Shown: in pieces, positions 26,049 through 37,075 of the stretch | Numbering within the stretch: the first letter of the stretch is position 1 | How the letters are laid out: each line of letters starts with the position of its first letter | From: Tillandsia leiboldiana | Lineage: Eukaryota > Streptophyta > Magnoliopsida > Poales > Bromeliaceae | Direction of reading: 5' to 3' | Length of the DNA stretch: 64,000 bases | NCBI GenBank assembly: GCA_029204045.2 | Contig: CM055073.1 | Coordinates: 26,062,718-26,126,717, forward strand | Notes under the pieces: model-generated | The model's input: only the letters and a program-made list of their open reading frames with translations | Database searches by the model: none | Told to the model about the DNA's origin: nothing | Program-made: the position numbers and the translations under genes

Positions 26049-29016
26049 TCAGCTATTAGAGGTATCATCACTGCTAATAAGCTCAGGTACTTTATCAAGT
26101 AAGCGGTTCATCTCCTGGTTAAATTCAAGCTTTGCTCGATTCGTCTTTGCCCCCACAACAACTGTAGTCCCATCTTGGAGGGCCCATATCTAAGGTAAGC
26201 AAAGATTTTATATATTACATATGAATTTAGCTTTCAAAAAGATGGAGAAAAAAAGAAGCATATGCAGTACCTGCGAGTGTGATAGATAGCTAACGCAAGT
26301 TGTGAGCATTAGAGCACCAAATCCAGCATATACAATCGGCACCCCTGGATCCGTCTAATTAAATAAACAAAGACACATTTAGAAGAGGTGTGTGCTTGTT
26401 AAGTAGAGAGAAACTTTAAGAGTAACTTAGACACACTAGAGTAGCAATAAAATACCTTCAAATCGAGGCCGCTGCTGCCAATAGCATCTTCAATAACAAT
26501 TTTCATACCATCAATCTCAATAGGAAGTTTGGAGTTAGGTCTGCGTACTCCCGCAAATTTGCCTTCTTGATCATATAACACAATAGATTGTAGATCACGA
26601 GCCAGCATCGATCTAAAAGTTAATGAAAAAATAATAAATCTTAAACCAGCAAATTCATCAACTAGGCACAAGTGTAACGCAAAACAGCTAACTCACATTC
26701 CCTTCACATTAGGAGAATCAGTATCTCCAGTTGGTAGGAATGTTCCGAAAAGCTTTTTGTCACCATTCAACTTTAAGGGAGCCACGGCCAAGTTGAAAGG
26801 CCCTTCACCATTTTTTGATATTTGAAGTGCTGAGAAACCCCAATCTGTTTGGTAAATCGTAATCCCTCCATATCTTAAAGGATCGTTCACCCTGATGGTC
26901 TTCCTCATCACTTCCTTCCCATCGAGGTCGAATAGCGAAATATCGGTATAGAATTGTGAAACCTGATCATGAATCATAGAAATCTAATTAAATTGTTGAG
27001 ACACCACCTCAATTTTCTAGCAGGAGTATTAAGTTTATAAGCGAGTACCTCTCCACTATCATAATAATCCATATAGAATTTGTTAACGTGGACTTCAGTA
27101 TTGAAAACTTGCGGTGGGTTAGAAAGAAAACCGCTTGGATTCATTACATCTCCAACGACAAAATTGAGGCCTTGTGGGACAGTGACAGAGCCTCGAAAGC
27201 TTCCAGTAGCACTAAGTGTAGCTCCTGCCATTATCAAAAGCATAGCTAAGTGCACGCCTATAGGAGCGTATCGACCTGCCATTCCTCTGAAAGCATATAA
27301 AGATGGCCCCTTAGTGAATACCTGTGATATACAGAGCATGGGTTTTATGATCTTAATATTTCATCATCAGATTATTCGGCATAACCAAAGCCAAGATGGT
27401 AATCATTAAAGCTAGTTTCAGTCTTGTAGAACAAAAGTAAGAAGACTGAAACAACTGAGGATAGAGAATATGTTCATTGTAAAGCTTGTGTTAATAAAAC
27501 AAGGATATCTCTCTACCGATCTTTTGTTATTTCAACCTCTGAAGTATATCCTCTACGATAGTGATAATGACCATACTACCAAGATGGGTTTAGCTACATT
27601 TTAGTGCTTCTCAATAGGTATTTCGAGAACGCACAACAGAAAGTACCTCATATCCTGCGCCCATCAAGATTATGCCCAAGTCCTGAATGGATGCTCGCGG
27701 AAGAGAGTCTGTGAACTCTTGTTTACGGATAGACTCTGTCGACAGTATGAATGACCATCTGCATGAAGGAAAATCAACAGTTGCCCTCGCTAATTCTCGA
27801 TTGGCTAAATTCCTGGTTGTGACTTTGAACTCGGAAAGATAACAGACCTTTTAGCAACTTTAACCAAAGGGATCTGAGTTGTGTATGTACAGGCCATGAG
27901 AGATGCCGCGAGGAGGACCATCATCCCGAGGAAAACTGGGGAGTTGAACATGTGATCGAACCCAAGTCCGAGAACCCATCTCCACGTAACGAATCCGAAG
28001 ACAGGGTTTTCTTCCGGATACTTCTGGAAATAGTAATCTGGAGCCTCCCCCTGATCTATAGCCGTGCCTGTCGGCATGATTACAAAGACAGGTAAAATAG
28101 ATGGTCATCTAGTAAACGAATATTTATGAATGACAAACAAATAGATTACTACAAGTACAAGACATAAGTGTTAGGGATCTTGAAACTCAAAGGATTAGTT
28201 AACAAAGTAAGCATTTTGAATATCAGCTTACTTTGCAGACCTTTGCTATGGAAAATTTAAACAAAACCATCTAAATTTATGCCATATTTATTCAACTTGT
28301 TGCTTGACCCATTAGTTGCTGAATATTTCCTCTTCACACTATATCTTCTATCCACAGTATCTCATCTTTTTCCACAAAAACAACGTGAGAATATAATTTG
28401 TAATATTACCACCAAATCAAATGCATACACTTTAACTTCTGAATTTCACCTCCCTTCATGCTTTCATGTTGTAAGCAGTTTAATCCAGCTAAATCTAAAA
28501 TAGCATTCTCTAACAAACTTATATCAAACTATCTCAATCATACCAAATTAAAGCAACCAAAGGAAAAAAAAAAAAGTAATAATTTTGATCGAGCTAGTTC
28601 AACCAAAACATACCCAAAGCCATTAATGCCGCAATCACGAACATCTCCCCGATCGCCAGGGGGAGGTTCGAGAGCAGCGCCAAAACCCTCTTCGGGGCCC
28701 TTTTCACGAAACCCCAGAGAGGAACCCTACCAAAGACCTCATTCCCTGCAATGCTGCGACGCTCCTCCGCCACCGGGGGCGCCGCCGCGTCGAAGAAGAC
28801 GATCTCCTTCTTCTTCGTAGCTTTCCCGGGGGCCTCTCCTCCCTTGCTACCTTGGGAGGTCCTCAGCTTCGACGCGATGCGGTGGAGGCCATTGGAGCGG
28901 CTCCGGAGGAGGATTCGGTCGCCGGAGAGGAGGAAGAAGAAGGGGGATTTGAGATTAGGGCGGAGAAGAGAGGGAATTAGGGTTAAGGTTTTGGAGGGGT
29001 TTAGGAGAGGCGACAT
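26049..29016 (-). CDS. CCS1: CCS1, ResB-type c-type cytochrome biogenesis protein
   Basis: Eight exons join in frame: 29016-28614, 28067-27848, 27758-27647, 27321-27049, 26962-26697, 26612-26456, 26354-26271 and 26189-26049 (1656 nt, 551 aa). All introns are GT-AG. Residues 1 to about 60 form a basic Ser/Arg/Leu-rich transit peptide. Membrane segments lie near 118-135 ([18 protein letters not shown]), 170-195 ([21 protein letters not shown]) and 267-285, plus one near 480-500. His269 in [11 protein letters not shown] matches the invariant ResB histidine thought to serve haem delivery. The long lumenal part has the family words [29 protein letters not shown] and YQTDW. CCS1 works with CcsA at the thylakoid in system II to attach haem to cytochromes f and c6. 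Length is close to the Arabidopsis protein. The gene is enclosed by CACTA-like repeats between two duplication copies. Confidence 0.95.
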
Positions 29017-29169
29017 GGGCGCTCACATGGTTGGGAGAGAGGAGAAACGTCGAAGGGGGATAAGGAACGGATAGGGGGGGGGGAAAGTTAGGCTTTTTTT
29101 TTTTTTTGTTGGGAGAAAAGAAAAGAGGGGGGAAAGAAAAAATATATCAGAAAAAAAACAAAAATTAAC
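29017..29169 (-). promoter_or_regulatory. Short native 5' flank of CCS1
   Basis: About 150 bases of purine-rich sequence (on plus, GAGAGAGGAGAAACGTCG, then G9 and T13 runs) separate the CCS1 ATG from CACTA-like repeats. No clear TATA box on the minus strand. The gene's own promoter is short or shared with the transposon and LIR1-derived sequence beyond it. Confidence 0.4.
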
Positions 29170-29267
29170 ATGTAGAGGCGGTTGTGCCAAACCGCCTCTA
29201 AGACGTCTTTATGGTAGAACATAGAGACGATTGCAACAACCGCCTCTACGTAACCGTCTCTACATGT
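29170..29267. mobile_element. CACTA-like subterminal repeats (right arm)
   Basis: Contains TGTAGAGGCGGTTG, AACCGCCTCTAAGACG, AACCGCCTCTACG and AACCGTCTCTACATG, the same repeat unit as 24824-25135 in both orientations. The terminal CACTACAAGAAAA motif is not present; the arm stops where copy B begins. The missing end was lost at the breakpoint or never existed. Confidence 0.6.
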
Positions 29268-29374
29268 ATTATTTCGAAATAACAAACTATTTCAGGTATA
29301 AAAAAATTTATACCTATTAAATTTATATCCGAACCAAACGGTACCTTAGAGAATGCTGGTTACGGGTCGCCTAC

Positions 29375-29498
29375 GAGATTGGGATTGGGGAGTTGTAATA
29401 AATGGCGAAGGTTTCTGATGCGGTCGTGGCCACAGCGCGAGGTGCGACGAGTGTTCGGGGCATCTTAGCAGATTCAAGGACACAGCAGCAACCTGCAT
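29375..29498 (-). pseudogene. LIR1: Broken duplicate of LIR1 exon 1
   Basis: Starts with the same ATG context and MQVAAVSLN codons as the working exon. It then lacks 49 bases (between GCAGAT and TCAAGG on the plus strand; 10633-10681 region in copy A), which shifts the frame. The downstream part still reads as LIR1 exon 1 at nucleotide level, with GAT to TAT and a 7-base length change. The donor (GTAGGC) survives. Exons 2 and 3 were not duplicated, so no LIR1 product can come from here. Confidence 0.9.
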
Positions 29499-29566
29499 CT
29501 TTGGTTCTTTTTGGTGTTCAAAAACTTTTCCTATTCTTGTTTACATTATATGTGGATGTTCCTTTC

Positions 29567-29690
29567 TACTTATAAAGTAGATCAAAGGTGATAGGAGAAC
29601 AGGGGAGGAGTGGATAAGATTCCATCACTTGTTATTGGTTGAGCTCCTCTCGGAGCATGGCCCCACTTTCAATGAAGATATTTGGTGAAA
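29567..29690 (-). promoter_or_regulatory. Duplicated LIR1 promoter facing CCS1
   Basis: Retains the TATA-like TATAAGTA (29574-29567), GATAAG, CCAAT and AATATCT of the LIR1 promoter, with few changes. It fires leftward, so transcription would pass the dead LIR1 exon and the CACTA-like arm and reach the CCS1 ATG, about 550 bases away on the same strand. Whether it does so is inference. Confidence 0.5.
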
Positions 29691-29748
29691 ATATGTAAGT
29701 ACCCCCTCAACTATTGCCCAATTTTTAAATTCGTCCTTAAACTTTAGG

Positions 29749-29818
<70 letters not shown>

Positions 29819-30978
29819 TTATTTTTTTTTGTAAATATCTGCTTTTTCATTTTTTTCTTTTAATTTTTAAAAATCTATATTTACGTTAGAGAGTTACCGC
29901 AATAATGAAGAGAGTGAAATAACTAAATAATTTTCTTACTTATTTTATAAGAAAAAAATTAATTTTTAATATATTTACGTTATTTTAAAAATATTTTTGA
30001 TATAAATTATAAGAAATAAACAATAGTGACAGAACCCTGACCCTGACGGAGGGAGCCCTAAATACATTAACTTGAATTTTTGAGAGAGTAAAATATAAAT
30101 TTGTAAACTAAATACATTAACTTGAATTTTTGAGAGGGTAAGATATAAATTTTTAAAAGTCAGGAAAAAAGTGAAAAAATAAATATTTATTGAATTTTGT
30201 TTTGTAATTTAGCCTACACTTTAATCATTTTGATCGGCACCAACTTAACTTTTATTTATTCTTATTTAAAATTTTGGCGAATTAAATGGGAGATTTTATT
30301 ATAAATAATGGGGCTAGAATAATCTAAATTGTTGCTAGTTTGCAAATAGTGACCAAAATTATAAAAATTTAATACTAACATTTAAATTTTTAAATTTTTG
30401 CAATTAACCATCTAAGTTCATGATCGATCAATTTAAAGTATACTACAATTATCAAATTGGCCATATTAATAAGTCTTGTAAATATTAAAAATATATTTTA
30501 GTGATAAAATTGACCATGGTTAATTATAATATTTTTTTACCACAAAACTAAATTTTGACCTTAGCAAAATCCTAACATGTTGGTGGTTAGTATTAATTGA
30601 CCATTAAGCCTATTTTAATTACTTTAAATTGACAGAATATGAATTTAAATAGTTAATTAAAAAATCTAAAAGTTTCAGTGATTAATATTCGATTTTAAAG
30701 CTTAGATATGATATTTGATCTAATCAATAACTAATTTAATTGGAGGCATCAGTTAGAAAAAAAAAAGGTTAAGGGCTAAGTTCAAAATGTCATATAGTTG
30801 AAGGGGTTTCCGTGCATTTTCACCAAAATATTTCCCTTCCTCTTGAGCTGTTCTTTAGATATTTTCGTTTTAGAAAATTCTATCCATACACTTCTTTTTA
30901 TAAGTTGTATGATGTACACATTCATATAATAAATAATGTTAATCTAATTATTATATGATGTGATAAATAGAATAATAT
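29690..30978. other. AT-rich intergenic sequence, copy B
   Basis: Counterpart of 10900-12145, with a (TA)n tract at 29753-29809 and a short local duplication (AACTTGAATTTTTGAGAG twice near 30070 and 30120) not present in copy A. Confidence 0.5.
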
Positions 30979-30983
30979 TGTGA

Positions 30984-31081
<98 letters not shown>

Positions 31082-31568
31082 GGATAATTTTTTTTAATCC
31101 GACTATAGTATTTTTGGTGGTAGTAAGATTCAAAATGTTAAAAGATTTAAGCGTGTTAGAGCTAAAGTTGTTCTAGAATGGGTGACTTCTTAGGAAGTGG
31201 GGCGTCACCGTTGGTATCAGAGTCATTCACCAGCTGCAAATGCGATATGAGTCTCGACTGAACAAGAGTTATATAGCAGGTAGAGCGAGACTTCCCGGGT
31301 AATGATCGTTGTGGGTGGAGTGTAGCTCCCCACAAGATCGGCTAAGGTTAGCGAAACGAGTTTCACATCACCTGGTGCTTGTGAGAAGAATGTGACACTT
31401 CCGAAATTTAGATTAGTCATATATATAAATAATATAATAGGACAAAATCCCTTAATCCGGCTATAGTATTTTGAATGATAATAAAATCTAAGAGGTTAAA
31501 ATAGTTAAACGTATTAGACCTAGAATAATTCTAGAATGATTGACCATTTAAAAAATTGAGATGTCACA
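30979..31568 (+). mobile_element. Cassandra TRIM, copy B, uninterrupted
   Basis: Target duplication AATAT at 30974-30978 and 31569-31573. The 5' LTR begins TGTGACAC, with a (TA)n tract at 30988-31076 and the 5S-like TTTAAGCGTGTTAGAGC and CTAGAATGGGTGACTTC. The primer site TGGTATCAGAGT follows the LTR end near 31210. The element is 590 bases and serves as the empty site for the insertions in 12151-13799. Confidence 0.88.
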
Positions 31569-31573
31569 AATAT

Positions 31574-33489
31574 CATCCATCTAACCGATGATGTTAATTT
31601 AGTTGTCATATAATATGACAAATAAAATAAATTTATCTATTAAAAAGATGGACTATATTATACACTCCCGGATGAGTATTTATTGCTCTTTTGTTTTGTT
31701 CGTGGAGTCATCCTACAGATCTTTTTTATAGTAGAGGACAGAACTTGATGTTAATTTGGTTGGTATCTAGAGGAAGAAAGGGAAGATATTTTAGTGACGT
31801 TTGGTTTGGATTATCTTGTTAAGATTACAGATAATTCTGTGTTTATCCAGTATATAATTCGTTCGGTAATGTAATATTACAAATAGTGCAATATTATATT
31901 AAAAATATTATCGAGCGGGGTGTGGGCATCTCACATTAGTGAAAGCGGATAATATTACGTAACATGTAAAATTATAATTTTACTATCCAACTCTTGAACC
32001 CTTTTAATATGTTATTTTTAAATTTTTAATTCAAAATTTTGAATTATAAAATTTTAAATTTTAAATTTTATATTTTAAATTCTTTAATTTTTTTTTAAAA
32101 TTCAAATTTCAGATTCATTTATTTCATTTGAGATCCGATAGTTTAATTTCTGTTTGAATCTGATCACTACGCTAATTGCCATACCGTCTTTCTAACAAAA
32201 AGATAAAATGGTGGTTGATTTAATGGAATCATTTAATTAATAAAAATTTTAAAAAAATATGTTTTGCACGTTTCTAAAGAGATGCATATTTTACACGCTA
32301 TTTATTCTAAAGTTGAGTGAATTTTATTGATCATTTCGAAATAACCAGTAAGATATATTACTGGTCATTTCGAAGTGACTAGTAAAATACACCATATTTT
32401 TGAATGGATCGGTATATATCATTTTTTTTTTTTTTTTTTTTTCAGTGTATGAGTAGTAGCATTGCTCAAAATTTTATTGTAAAAATGCATAGACACCCCT
32501 CAACTATAGGCCATTATCATGGAAGTTGACACCACTTCAACATTTACTTTAGTTGAAAATTGTGCAAAAAAGTCCTCGTTAATTTTGATAGACTCATTGA
32601 ATAATTTGTTGAAAATTTTAATTTTTTTTTGACTAAAATTATTTAATTTAAAAAATCAATAATTAAGAAGGCATTCTATAAAAAATTTGAAAAAAAAATG
32701 TTTAGGGGTCCATTTCATGCTAGCTCATAGTGGAGGGTAGGGATGTCGATGGGTACGGATATTCGAAATTTTATTTGAATTCGAATCTGAAAGGAATGAA
32801 TTTATCCGTTGTTAAACGGATATGGATTCGGATATAGATATAAAAAATGAAAAACCCAACGGATTTGAATTTGAATATGGATTTTGATTATATCCGACCC
32901 GAACCCGAATCCGATCCAAACCCGAATTAATTTTACGTTATATAATATATGTGTATATAAATATTTAATATTATATTTAAATTTATATTTTAAAAATTTA
33001 AATTTAATATAATATATTTTGAAATATTATAAAGAGAAAAAGAAAAATAATTATTTCGGATTTGGATTTTCGGGTTCGAATTCGGATTTTGAATTTTTGA
33101 TCGGTTCGAATTTGGATATGAATTTTTAAAATTCATCGGATTCGAGTTTGATAGTCGGATTCGAATTTTTAAAAATCCGCTCCGAATCTGATCCGTTGAC
33201 AGCATCTCCACTTTTGGTCTTTTTATGATGGAAAAATCTTACTTATACATTAAATATTGAAATAATATATATTATTCCAATACAACCCTTTATTGTAGTA
33301 GGTTTTAGACAACGCATTTCGAATATTCGGTATCTAAAAATTTAAAAAAAATGATAAGATGAGCTAGAAAAAATTGGCCTATGATGATTGTAAGAAATAA
33401 ATCTAATAGCGGGTGCAGGTGTAGCATTGCTCTTTTATGTTCTGTGTTACGTAACTATTTTGATATTTTTGTAATTTTATTACATAGTA

Positions 33490-33569
<80 letters not shown>

Positions 33570-33669
33570 GTATTTAGTTAGAATTGGAACTGGTCCGGGC
33601 TTAAATAAGGCCCGGCCTGATGGGCTATATATGGGCCAGATTTTGGGTATCAAAATTATAGCTTTGGGT
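31574..33669. other. Intergenic, copy B, no gene
   Basis: Counterpart of 13805-15838. It has about 150 extra bases near 33340-33490 (including GGTGTAGCATTGCTC) and a (TA)n tract at 33494-33566. Confidence 0.5.
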
Positions 33670-33953
33670 TAGAGGTGTCAACGAGCCGAACACGAATGGG
33701 CTAGGTCGGCTTGTGTTCGGCTCGTTTAATAAACGAGCCGAACACGAGCTGGCTCGTTTAAATATCGAGCTGAAAAATTTGGTTCGTGTTCGGCTCGTTT
33801 ATTAACGAGCAGAACACGAGCTGGCTCGCGAACAACAAATTTGATTTTCATTTCTACTATTAGGTGTAAAGTTGAAAAAAAAATTAAAAATTAAAATTTT
33901 AATCTAATAATTAAAATTTACAAAAAAATGATGGTCTAATATCTAAATAGTAA

Positions 33954-34050
<97 letters not shown>

Positions 34051-34231
34051 GAGTTGTTATTAAGTCGAACACAAGCGAGCTGACCCCAGCTCGTGTTCGA
34101 CTCGTTTATTAAACGAGCTGAAAAATTCGGTTCGTGCTATGCTCGTTTATTAAACGAGCGATTTGATTTCGAGCTCATTTCGAGCCGAACACGAGCTGGT
34201 TCGCAAACAGCGAGCTAGATTGTCATCCCTA
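33670..34231. mobile_element. hAT-like element, copy B, with TA expansion
   Basis: Same ends and target site as 15839-16286 (flanks CTTTGGGT at 33662-33669 and TTTTGGGT at 34232-34239). It contains an extra GTTCGGCTCGTTTAATAAACG segment and about 90 bases of TA repeat (33959-34048), where copy A has about 12. Confidence 0.75.
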
Positions 34232-34239
34232 TTTTGGGT

Positions 34240-35316
34240 ATGGTCTGGGCTTAAAAATTTAGGCCCAAAAATTTTTGGATCTATTTATACATGTCCAACG
34301 GCCCGAGTCCAGCCCAGAAGCCTAATACATATAAAGAATATATAATATAATATATTATATATTAGTTTGGCTGGGTGCTTTTATAAGTACGGAGACATCC
34401 GTATTTATAAGTTATTTTTAATATTGGAACTTTCGAATCGATGATCAGTTATGTTAGACTTGATCTAGAGTATTTGAAATACTTAGGAAATAAATTTTGT
34501 AATTTTTTTATATTATTTACCTAATGATTGAAGAGTCTTAAAATTAACAGCTAAAGATAAAAATATCACAAAATATGAATCACTTTTTTCGTCCCTACTT
34601 TTGTTCAAACAAACAGATCCTAAAGCTATAAATTTTACACACAACCAATCCAAGAATTTAAACAATTTTTTAAATTTTTTAATATTTGAAAAATAACTAT
34701 GTGAAATGATTAGTATAAAGATATCACAAAATTTGAATTACTTTTGTTCAAACAAACCGATCCTAAAGTTGTAAATTTTACACATAATTGATCCAAGAAT
34801 TTAAACAAAATTTTAAATTTTTTAATATTTGAAAAATAACTATATGAAATGACTAGTATAAAGAAAAAAAATCCTTGGATAGAAAGTGTATTGTGTTAGA
34901 AAACAAATTAACGCACTAAAATCTGATTGTGATTAATTATTTAACAATTTTATGTTTAAATTTGAATAACATAACTTATCTTTAAGCGCGATGAAAATTT
35001 CAGAAATTGTAAAAAAAAGAAATCGAAATAAAATTGAACCGGAAAGCGTGCGAGACACTGTCCTAAGACGTATTTTCGTCCTTCGTGCGGATTAATCGGA
35101 GACACAATCCCAAGATACGACCGAAATTTTTCTTCCTAAGAGCACGACCGTGAAAAAGTTTGACGAATACTCTTTCAACACCCGACAATAAAAAAAATTA
35201 TGTTAGAAAAAATATTATAAAATCTCTCAAACAATTTTTCTTTCTCTATTTTTTAAATGAACTTCTCCGCACTATCCACTTATATGGATGAATAGTTGAG
35301 AAAGGATATGGTATAT
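34240..35316. other. Intergenic, copy B, no gene
   Basis: Matches 16295-17388 with point changes and small deletions. Nothing coding seen. Confidence 0.5.
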
Positions 35317-35487
35317 GAGCAATACTACATGTACATTCAAAAATGAGTATACATCTTGCATTTCATCCATTCAAGGGTGGAGACTTTTTCATCTATCACT
35401 TCAAAGTGATGGTAGAATTTACTCTATACTAAAATAGGTGGGGTGTAAAATATATACTCATTTTGGAATGTACACTTAGCATTTTTC
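35317..35487. mobile_element. Small MITE with 9-bp target duplication, copy B
   Basis: As at 17389-17560, with ATGGTATAT on both sides (35308-35316 and 35488-35496). Confidence 0.7.
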
Positions 35488-35743
35488 ATGGTATATATAT
35501 AGAGAAGGGGTAATAAATGTCCAGTATTTCAATAGCAACGTTCAACCCAATAAGCGTGATTTTCAAGAGAGAGTGTATGCTGAGCGGGCAAGATTGAGAG
35601 AGTTATATCTCCGCAATAAAAACTTTTAAAATAAAATTAGTAAAAATTAAAAATAATTAAATAATAATAAATAAGAATAAATAAATAAATTAATTAAAAA
35701 TAAATAATGAAATAAAGAATATATTATTATTGAAAATTTTGAA

Positions 35744-36285
35744 TTTTATTCATATAAGCTATAAAACACTTTTGGTTCTCAAACTATAAAATATGACATT
35801 TTGATCATCAAAATTTAATTTATTAAAATTTTTGAGTCAAATATTTTAATTTAATATTATAATTAAGTCCCACATTTTAATTTAGGCTAAATTATAAAAA
35901 ATTGTATTACATTTTAACACTTCTCTCAAATACTTTCTATTTAGAGCAATACTATCCGTATATTCAGAAATAAACGTACGATGTACACTTCATCCATCTA
36001 AAAGTAAGGACTTAGCCACCGATCACTTCGAAATGACTGATAAAATTCATCTTACTCTTGAATCGGTGAAATGTATGATGCACATTTGAAATGTACAGTT
36101 AGCATTTTCCTTCTACCTAATAAATTACACTAATTACCGCCCTGTACTTTATCATTATCTCAAAAAGGTTCAACTATTTGAAAAAAATATTGAATTCATT
36201 TATAAAATTTTGTAAAAATAAATTTACAAATAATGATATTTATAAGTAATATAATAGAATTATATAAATAAAATAAATGGCTCAA
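35744..36285. other. Segment present only in copy B
   Basis: Copy A passes directly from TTTTGAATT to AAATAAAATAAATTGCTC (about 17815-17825). Copy B has about 545 bases between them, including a MITE at 35944-36115 (GAGCAATACTATCCG... to TGTACAGTTAGCATTTTCC) related to the one at 35317. Either copy A lost it across short AT homology or copy B gained it. Confidence 0.75.
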
Positions 36286-37066
36286 TAAACTATTAATTTT
36301 GATAATATTCGTTAAATAGAAGATTTTTTTTATCTAAATTCTTTTATGTATTTTTTGCATTGTAAATTGAATATATGTTAACAATACGACATGCCAATTC
36401 ATTTTAGTAAAATTTTACAGTTTAATTCACTAATTTATTAAAAATTTTAAATATTTTAAAAATAATCATAAAATATAAGATGATTATTGATGTAATTTTT
36501 ATTATAGAAGATAACAAGTGACCGATGGATTTTTTTTTTTTTCCAAATAATCCATGCAAATTTTATAATTTGATAAATAATCATACTAAAAATATATTTG
36601 GTAGAATAACTCTTATTTTATCAACTCAGTGAGAATTTTTGTAAAAATGCAGTGAACCACCGTTTTTTCTTGTAGACGGTAAATAATTCACTGTCAAGAG
36701 AGATAAAATAGGAATGTGGGTAGATTCAGATTTTTAAAGAGATAAAATAAGAATGTGGATAGATTCAAATTTTTATTCACTAACTAATATAAGAGAAAAA
36801 AGAAGAAGATAAGAGACGTTTTTAAGAAGAGATTTAGATTGTTATTGTTCGTTAACTAATATAAGATAAAAAAAAATAGATAAAAGATGTTTCTAAGAGG
36901 TTTATGTTGTTATTATTCATTAACTAATATAAAAGAAAATTAAAATTTAGATACGGATCAGATATTTTAAATTATTATCGCTAATATGAGAGCGAAAAGA
37001 AATAAGAGAGAGAAAAAAAAGTGCAAAATAAAAATATAGGTACAAACCATCTAAATTTATTATAGA
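36286..37066. other. Intergenic, copy B, no gene
   Basis: Matches 17826-18614. AT-rich, no coding sequence. Confidence 0.5.
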
Positions 37067-37075
37067 CTATAAATA

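Noticed and set aside
25862..26098. Minus-strand frame of 78 codons
   Set aside because: Mostly the CCS1 last exon in a wrong frame; the spliced frame ends at TGA 26049-26051.
28458..29074. Plus-strand frames opposite CCS1 exon 1
   Set aside because: Shadows of a GC-rich coding exon on the minus strand.
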